Source: Ciborinia camelliae (lineage: Eukaryota; Ascomycota; Leotiomycetes; Helotiales; Sclerotiniaceae). Taken from it: 64,000 bases of DNA. Position 1 is the stretch's first letter, and each line of letters opens with the position of its first letter. Position numbers and translations under genes: made by a program. Below, one piece after another: positions 58,582 through 64,000 of the stretch. The notes below the pieces were generated by a model, which did not search any database, was not told the origin of the DNA, and saw nothing but the letters and a program-made list of their open reading frames with translations. The stretch is taken from assembly GCA_025890175.1 (NCBI GenBank), contig JANPYM010000020.1:203906-267905 (forward strand), in the 5' to 3' direction.

Positions 58582-59318
58582 CTTGTCTTCTGAAGAAGTT
58601 TATATTCCTGAACTTCAGCACTTTGAATGTTTTCTTCGATAATTCGAGGGATGTGAATGAGATAGTGGTATGATTGTGCCGTACTTATTTATTGCTAACA
58701 ACTCGAAAAAGTGTTGGAAGTTATTTGCTCGCTCAAGGGAGGATCGGCGAGGCTGAAGGGCAACAACTAAGGCGTGATTGTTGGGTGCTGAGACATAGAT
58801 TAAGAAGCCCAACGATAGCAGATCAAGGAATTTAAAGTTTGATAAGTATTCTTCTTCTTAAAACATGAAACTATTCGGAGATTCAGGGTATGTACAATGC
58901 GAAATATAATATGTACGGCGAGAACATAGAAATATATACAAAAAATAAAGAATAAACAAAATTTTGTAAGATCTTATTTGAGGTTGTTGTGGAGTGTTAT
59001 CGTGCGATAGTCTCAAGGCTGGATGGATATTTTGGTATTAATATGGATGTTAAGGTTCTTTCATTTCCTTATTTATCAGCCGCCCGCAAATGATCAAGCC
59101 ACAATCAATAAGGTTGCCAGTTGCCAGTATTATCGAGTCATCAGCCACAGATATTGCACGCCACTTCTGATTTGACCTTTATTCATGCAAGACATGTGGA
59201 ATTCAACCCCCCATCCCCCCCGAATAAATAGTGGACAACAAAACCAGCAGAATGAAATTCATTGCCTCATGATTTTATAATATTCTAAAGGATTGATACA
59301 ACCTCAAGTCTTCCCAGT
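58582..59318. promoter_or_regulatory. Divergent promoter region of DUG3 and MGM1
   Basis: 737 bp between the two start codons on opposite strands, so it must contain both promoters. AT-rich near the middle (about 58850-58990). No regulatory motif can be assigned with confidence. Confidence 0.6.
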
Positions 59319-62278
59319 ATGAGTGGGAGGCTGTTATCGGCGAGGCTTCTGCCCGCGGCTCAACGTATCAACTCACAGACTGCCCGACATTTCCACCACA
59401 ATGCGGTATCTACCGCTGGTGGTCTCCTCAGATCAGATTCTGCCGTTCGTATTGCGAGAGGAAGGATATGGCCAGCTGGACATACGCCCTTTTCAAATGC
59501 TGTAGTTGTTCGAAATGCTTCATTCGTTCGCATTCTACCAAATCTATTGTTAAAGTTTGCAAGAATACCTGCGCTTTTCGCCGGAGTGACCGTTGGCGGT
59601 CTAGCATATATACAATACCAGGCTACTCGTTAGTTTACCCGCTCTCTATCTAGAGACACTAGTTACTAACTTTGGGAATCTGCAGAGGCTGGTAATTATG
59701 TTGCAGACATCTTCAACCAAACAACAAACACTGTGTCTGGCGTAGCAGGAGGTTTATTTGGCAACGCAAAAGATATTGCCAATCAAACACGTCAAGGATG
59801 GGAGAAAACAAAAGAATCGGTTGAATTGCCGGAGTGGATGCAAAAGGTATTACGGATTCATGAGGAAATTGGGGAAGGTAATGGTGGAGGCGGGGGTGGG
59901 GGCCCTGGCGGGGAACCTAAACAAAGCAGAATGGGAGCTGCGGCGGCTGTAGGAGGAAGTGCCGCCGCATATGGATATGATCAATATGCGGAAGACGACA
60001 GATCTCCAGTAGCTGCTGCTCGGGATGACCAAATGATGGTTTTGACGAAGAAAATGATCGAGATCAGAAGCATATTACAGACTGTTGGGCAGTCAAACGC
60101 TCTTACGTTACCATCGATTGTTGTTATTGGATCACAATCATCAGGAAAAAGCTCCGTATTAGAGGCAATCGTTGGACATGAGTTCTTACCCAAGGGATCG
60201 AATATGGTTACACGACGACCCATAGAGTTGACCCTGGTCAATACTCCTGATTCACAAGCAGAGTATGGAGAGTTTCCTGCTCTTGGCTTGGGAAAAATTT
60301 CCGACTTCTCACATATACAGAGGACATTGACAGAATTAAATTTGGCTGTACCCGACACAGAATGTGTTTCCGATGACCCAATTCAATTGACCATCTCGTC
60401 ACCTCATGTCCCCGACTTGTCCCTCATCGATCTTCCCGGATATATCCAAGTTGTTGGTGAGGATCAGCCTGCAGAATTGAAACAGAAAATATCCGACCTG
60501 TGCGACAAGTATATTCAGCCTCCTAATGTTATTCTTGCAATTTCTGCTGCAGACGTAGATTTAGCCAACTCAACAGCCTTAAGAGCAAGCCGAAGAGTCG
60601 ACCCAAGAGGTGAACGGACAATTGGCGTTGTTACAAAAATGGACCTTGTCGATCCTGCCAGAGGAGTTTCCATTCTCAATGACAGGAAATACCCCTTGAG
60701 ACTCGGTTATGTTGGAGTTGTGTCACGAGCACCACAACAATCACAAACAAGATCATTGTTTAAAGCAGGAAGTGGAAGCATCTCGGAGGCTATCATCAAG
60801 AATGAGCATGCGTTTTTCTCATCTCATCCTATGGAGTATGGTCCTGATGCCGGACTTAACGTTGGCACTACAACTCTCCGTAAAAAGCTCATGCATGTAC
60901 TAGAACAAACAATGGCGGCGAGCCTTCAAACTACTAGTGATGCAATTCACCAAGAGCTTGAAGAGGCTACTTATGAGTTTAAGGTCCAATACAATGACCG
61001 ACCTCTATCTGCGGAATCTTACCTAGCTGAGAGTCTCGATGCTTTCAAGCATTCTTTCAAAGAATTTGCCGAAACCTTTGGACGACCACAAGTCCGCGAG
61101 ATGCTTAAAGAAGAGCTTGATCAACGAGTATTGGATCTTTTAGCAGCACGTTACTGGAACAGACCTATTCCAGACCTTTCTCCTTCATCACCAGAACCAA
61201 ACACACTAGCTGATCTTCCAACCGCTGATCCGGAATCCCTCTTTTGGCACCGTAAACTCGATGCCTCTACCTCCGCCCTCACTAAACTTGGTATCGGTCG
61301 TCTTGCAACTCAAGTGGTAGCTAATGCAATCCAAGGCCACGTTGACCGTCTTATCTCTCAATCGACCTTTGCAGCTCATCCATTTGCACGTCAAGCTATC
61401 ACCGATGCAGCTGCCGGTATCTTGAATGAGAGATTCTACAGCACTAGTGATCAAGTTGAAAACTGCATCAAGCCATATAAGTTTGAGATTGATGTTGAAG
61501 ACAGCGAATGGTCACGAGGCAGAGAAAATGTTACCTCTGTGTTGAAGAACGAACTTAAAGCCTGTGAAGATGCCTCCAAGAATTTGGAGCAACATGTTGG
61601 GGGTAGAAAGAAGTTGAGAGATGTTATGAGCTTTGTTGATAAGGCAAGAAAGGGTGAGGTTATTGTTGATGGTGATGCTAGTGGTGCTGGTGGATTCAGT
61701 TCCGCCTTGTTGCAAAAGGGTATGTTCACGTCTCCTTTCTCCACACATCACCTACTTCTACACAAAATATACTAACAATCACACCAGGCCGTGAAGCAGT
61801 TTTCCTCCGCGATCGTTCCGTCCTCCTAGCCATGCGTATCAAAGCCCTCAAATCCCCCCAATGCGCCTCCCTCAAAAATAAATACTACTGTCCAGAAGTT
61901 TTCCTCGATGTCGTCTCAACCAAACTCACCTCCACCGCCGTCCTTTTCCTAAACGTTGAACTCCTCTCCGAATTCTTCTATCAATTCCCAAGAGAATTAG
62001 ACCAGAGATTGGGAAGAGGTCTTACGAAAGCAGAAGTGGAGAAATTTGCGAGGGAAGATAAGAAGGTAGAGAGACATCTAGAGGTTATCAGGAGAAAAGA
62101 GTTATTGGAGTTGGTGCTGGGGAAAATGGAGGGCTTGAGAGATCTTAGGGAGTTGGATAATGGGGAGGCTAGGAGACCGCAGAGAAATGGGAAGAATGTG
62201 AGAGTTCCTAGCGGAAAGGACGGCGTGAGGGTCCCCGGTGGGAAAGAAAATGGGAGAGGTGGGTGGAGTTTGTTTTAG
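59319..62278 (+). CDS. MGM1: Dynamin-related GTPase MGM1, mitochondrial inner-membrane fusion
   Basis: Three exons (59319-59628, 59686-61719, 61788-62278), 944 residues. Both introns are GT-AG (57 and 68 nt) with ACTAAC branch sites. Orthologue of Mgm1/OPA1, driving inner-membrane fusion and cristae maintenance. The N-terminus is an Arg-rich presequence (MSGRLLSARLLPAAQRINSQ). It is followed by a membrane anchor (about 78-100, ARIPALFAGVTVGGLAYIQY) and a second weakly hydrophobic segment, near which the rhomboid protease processes yeast Mgm1. A Gly-rich linker precedes the GTPase domain. G1 is GSQSSGKSS (252-260), G3 is DLPG (352-355) and G4 is TKMD (420-423). The dynamin middle region and GTPase effector-like helices follow to the C-terminus. 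The last about 35 residues are basic and Gly-rich. Length is normal; no defect seen. Confidence 0.96.
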
Positions 62279-62915
62279 TGCGTGGGGGTTGTGGATGTAA
62301 GAGGGAGGGCTTCTGATGTGATGTGTTGGGGAGGTTGGATTGGATTGGATTGGATCGAATCGATGGAGAATTACTAGCAGGCAAGCGAGCAACAGCATGC
62401 AATGAATGATCACGGCGTTAGGGAATCATTGAAGAGGAATACTACGAAAATACCTATTGTATATCCTTTTTTGGGTGGTGGTGCTTGAGGAGATATTACT
62501 CGACACTTTATGATGAATGCAACGATTTTTCTTTTTTGTTATAGATATTCTAGCGTGTACCGAGTGCGAGTGCGTACTTCAAATTACTTATGTTGTGCAC
62601 TTGAGGTTGTGAAACCTAACTTACGTGTTGAACGCCCGAATTTGCGTGAGATATGTCATTTTACAAGAGATGGGGGGGTAATGATAACGTTATAAATTTC
62701 GCAACGCCGGTTTATTGGGATGAGAGTTCAGATAATGAATGGTATATGTTATTTATATGTGTACTAAATGTTTTGCAAATGAATACTTATCTTCCATAAA
62801 GACCCCCAGAACGCCTTGCTACTAAATACTATACACGACCGAAACCAAATATTCATCCATTCCTGGCCCTCAAATTTACCATGCGTCCAGAACTCATAAG
62901 TTCATAGCGACCAAA
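62279..62915. other. Convergent intergenic region between MGM1 and the ZRG17-like gene
   Basis: 637 bp, presumably both 3' UTRs, with TTGGA repeats at 62334-62355. No gene seen. Confidence 0.5.
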
Positions 62916-64000
62916 TCATTTCCCATCAACCACCAATTGTGTCGTGACTTCCCACTTCATGCCTCCACCTTTCCCATATCCACCCCCAAGTTTATTCCGG
63001 ATCAATGTCTTGATCCTCTCTCTCAGTTTCAATATATTCCCTTCATCGCCTCGAACCCGGAGCTTGAGGTTCGCCATGCACAATCCATAGTGGACCTGCC
63101 AGAATCTTGCTTCTTCGACTGTGGATACCGAAGGCTCGGATTCAATCTCCTTCATGACTTCCGAGATTCCTGCGCCGGAATAGGACATGAGGAGCATGAG
63201 CCCTTGAGCGGTGGCTAGACGAATTCCGAGGAGAAACATGGAGATGGCGATGGCGGTGCAGAGGAAACGGTCGAGCCAGACGTAGAGGGAGATGCTTAGG
63301 AGTGGGAGGAGGAGGATGATGGTGCTGCAACTCAGGGTTAGGAAATGTGAGGGATTGGAGAGGACGGAGGGGAGAGATGATATGTAGGCGAAACGCATTG
63401 CTTTTCCTATCCGTGCGTGATTCTTGAGTCCGATTGCTGAGACGAGGGTCGCTACTATCGAGAGTAATGCTGCCGAGTCGACAGAGCCGGGACTCACACG
63501 TTGGTGGGAATGAGGATGATGAGGAGAATGGTCGCCTAGTCCTTCCAAGATGTGTTTTAGATTGTGAGATATGAGATCAAACCCCATGAAGAGGAGGAAA
63601 ACGGACATGCCGAAACCCGCCAGTACTTCTGCGCGTTCGAGTCCGAATGGATGACGGATGGAGGAGCGTTTCCATACTTCGAAGTTGCAGAATACGTCCA
63701 CCACTACGCAGATAGTTGCGGATACGGCATCGAAGAATATAAGATGGGATAGTGCGGTGAGAGCGACGGAACCTTGGGCGCTGTAAAGGACGAAGGCTGA
63801 TATTAAGGCGTGGCAGAGACACCAGGATATTCGGGTGGTTTGTTCTTTTGACATGCTTCTCCATGCTTCCATGAACGTGGGAGTGGGTAAGGATGCGGGG
63901 AGAGCGAGGGGTGCTCGAGGAGGTGGTTCGAGAAAGATTTGATGTTGGGTTGAGACACTACTGTGTTTGTATCTATGGCCTCGTCGCTGGCCAATATTCT
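62916..64000 (-). CDS. Cation diffusion facilitator, ZRG17-like (5'-partial)
   Basis: The reading frame is open from the stop at 62916 to the right edge, about 361 codons; the start and N-terminus lie beyond the window. Upstream of an internal Met at 63872 the same frame reads RYKHSSVSTQHQIFLEPPP, then RAPLALPASLPTPTF. This lead-in is typical of fungal Zrg17-type proteins, so that Met is not the start. The membrane part has about six helices (HALISAFVLYSAQGSVALTA, LIFFDAVSATICVVVDVF, AEVLAGFGMSVFLLFMGFDL and others). A His-rich loop (HSPHHPHSHQ, a likely zinc-handling loop) and a cytosolic C-terminal domain (FWQVHYGLCMANLKLRV) complete it. Zrg17 pairs with Msc2 to move zinc into the ER in yeast. 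No intron is visible in this part. Confidence 0.85.
   Translation of the reverse strand, partial: NIGQRRGHRYKHSSVSTQHQIFLEPPPRAPLALPASLPTPTFMEAWRSMSKEQTTRISWCLCHALISAFVLYSAQGSVALTALSHLIFFDAVSATICVVVDVFCNFEVWKRSSIRHPFGLERAEVLAGFGMSVFLLFMGFDLISHNLKHILEGLGDHSPHHPHSHQRVSPGSVDSAALLSIVATLVSAIGLKNHARIGKAMRFAYISSLPSVLSNPSHFLTLSCSTIILLLPLLSISLYVWLDRFLCTAIAISMFLLGIRLATAQGLMLLMSYSGAGISEVMKEIESEPSVSTVEEARFWQVHYGLCMANLKLRVRGDEGNILKLRERIKTLIRNKLGGGYGKGGGMKWEVTTQLVVDGK

Noticed and set aside
1..64000. CRISPR arrays, operons or prophage elements
   Set aside because: The window is fungal nuclear DNA. All tandem repeats seen are contiguous mini- or microsatellites without regular unique spacers.

Overview
The window is nuclear DNA of a filamentous ascomycete. 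The fungal signs are short GT-AG introns (about 50-70 nt, several with a CTAAC/CTAAT branch site), compact single-copy housekeeping genes, a Zn2Cys6 regulator, fungal-type DUG3, MGM1 and ZRG17-like proteins, and long, almost gene-free AT blocks of the kind produced by repeat-induced point mutation (RIP). The protein wording and the two-speed base composition fit Leotiomycetes (Botrytis/Sclerotinia relatives) best. That placement is an inference, not a match I could run.

Layout. 1-3.17 kb is an AT-only block, followed by simple-sequence DNA to 4.97 kb. One gene, the mitochondrial aspartate/glutamate carrier AGC1 (4969-7217, minus), sits as an island between this block and a second 10-kb AT block (7.8-17.8 kb). 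The AT blocks hold no credible gene but have strong strand asymmetry, a 14-bp minisatellite and a short telomere-like tract. From 17.8 kb the sequence becomes normal: a mitotic B-type cyclin (minus), a 5.2-kb divergent intergenic region, and a Zn2Cys6 regulator with an N-terminal PB1-like segment (plus). A repeat-rich G-skewed stretch with a 10-N assembly gap (29.5-32.1 kb) follows, ending in a decayed MFS transporter pseudogene.

33.7-50.1 kb is an accessory-looking stretch. It holds three large paralogous proteins with an F-box-like/2EXR-type N-terminus (two minus in tandem, one plus) and a short fourth relative. Interspersed are a small secreted protein, a GT32 glycosyltransferase with a repeat-rich acidic tail, an amino-acid permease, a cystinosin-type transporter and an intron-containing tRNA-Phe. 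51.8-56.1 kb carries two tandem genes whose products start Met-Cys, with Cys-rich N-termini and acidic low-complexity bodies. Between them lies a roughly 260-bp run of consecutive perfect hairpins that may be a structured RNA.

56.6-64.0 kb is conserved core: DUG3 glutamine amidotransferase (glutathione breakdown), MGM1 dynamin GTPase (inner-membrane fusion; divergent from DUG3) and a ZRG17-like cation diffusion facilitator running off the right edge. No operon-like functional unit is visible; the housekeeping genes appear independent. The features most worth follow-up are the paralogous family, the hairpin cluster and the polarity-switching AT blocks.
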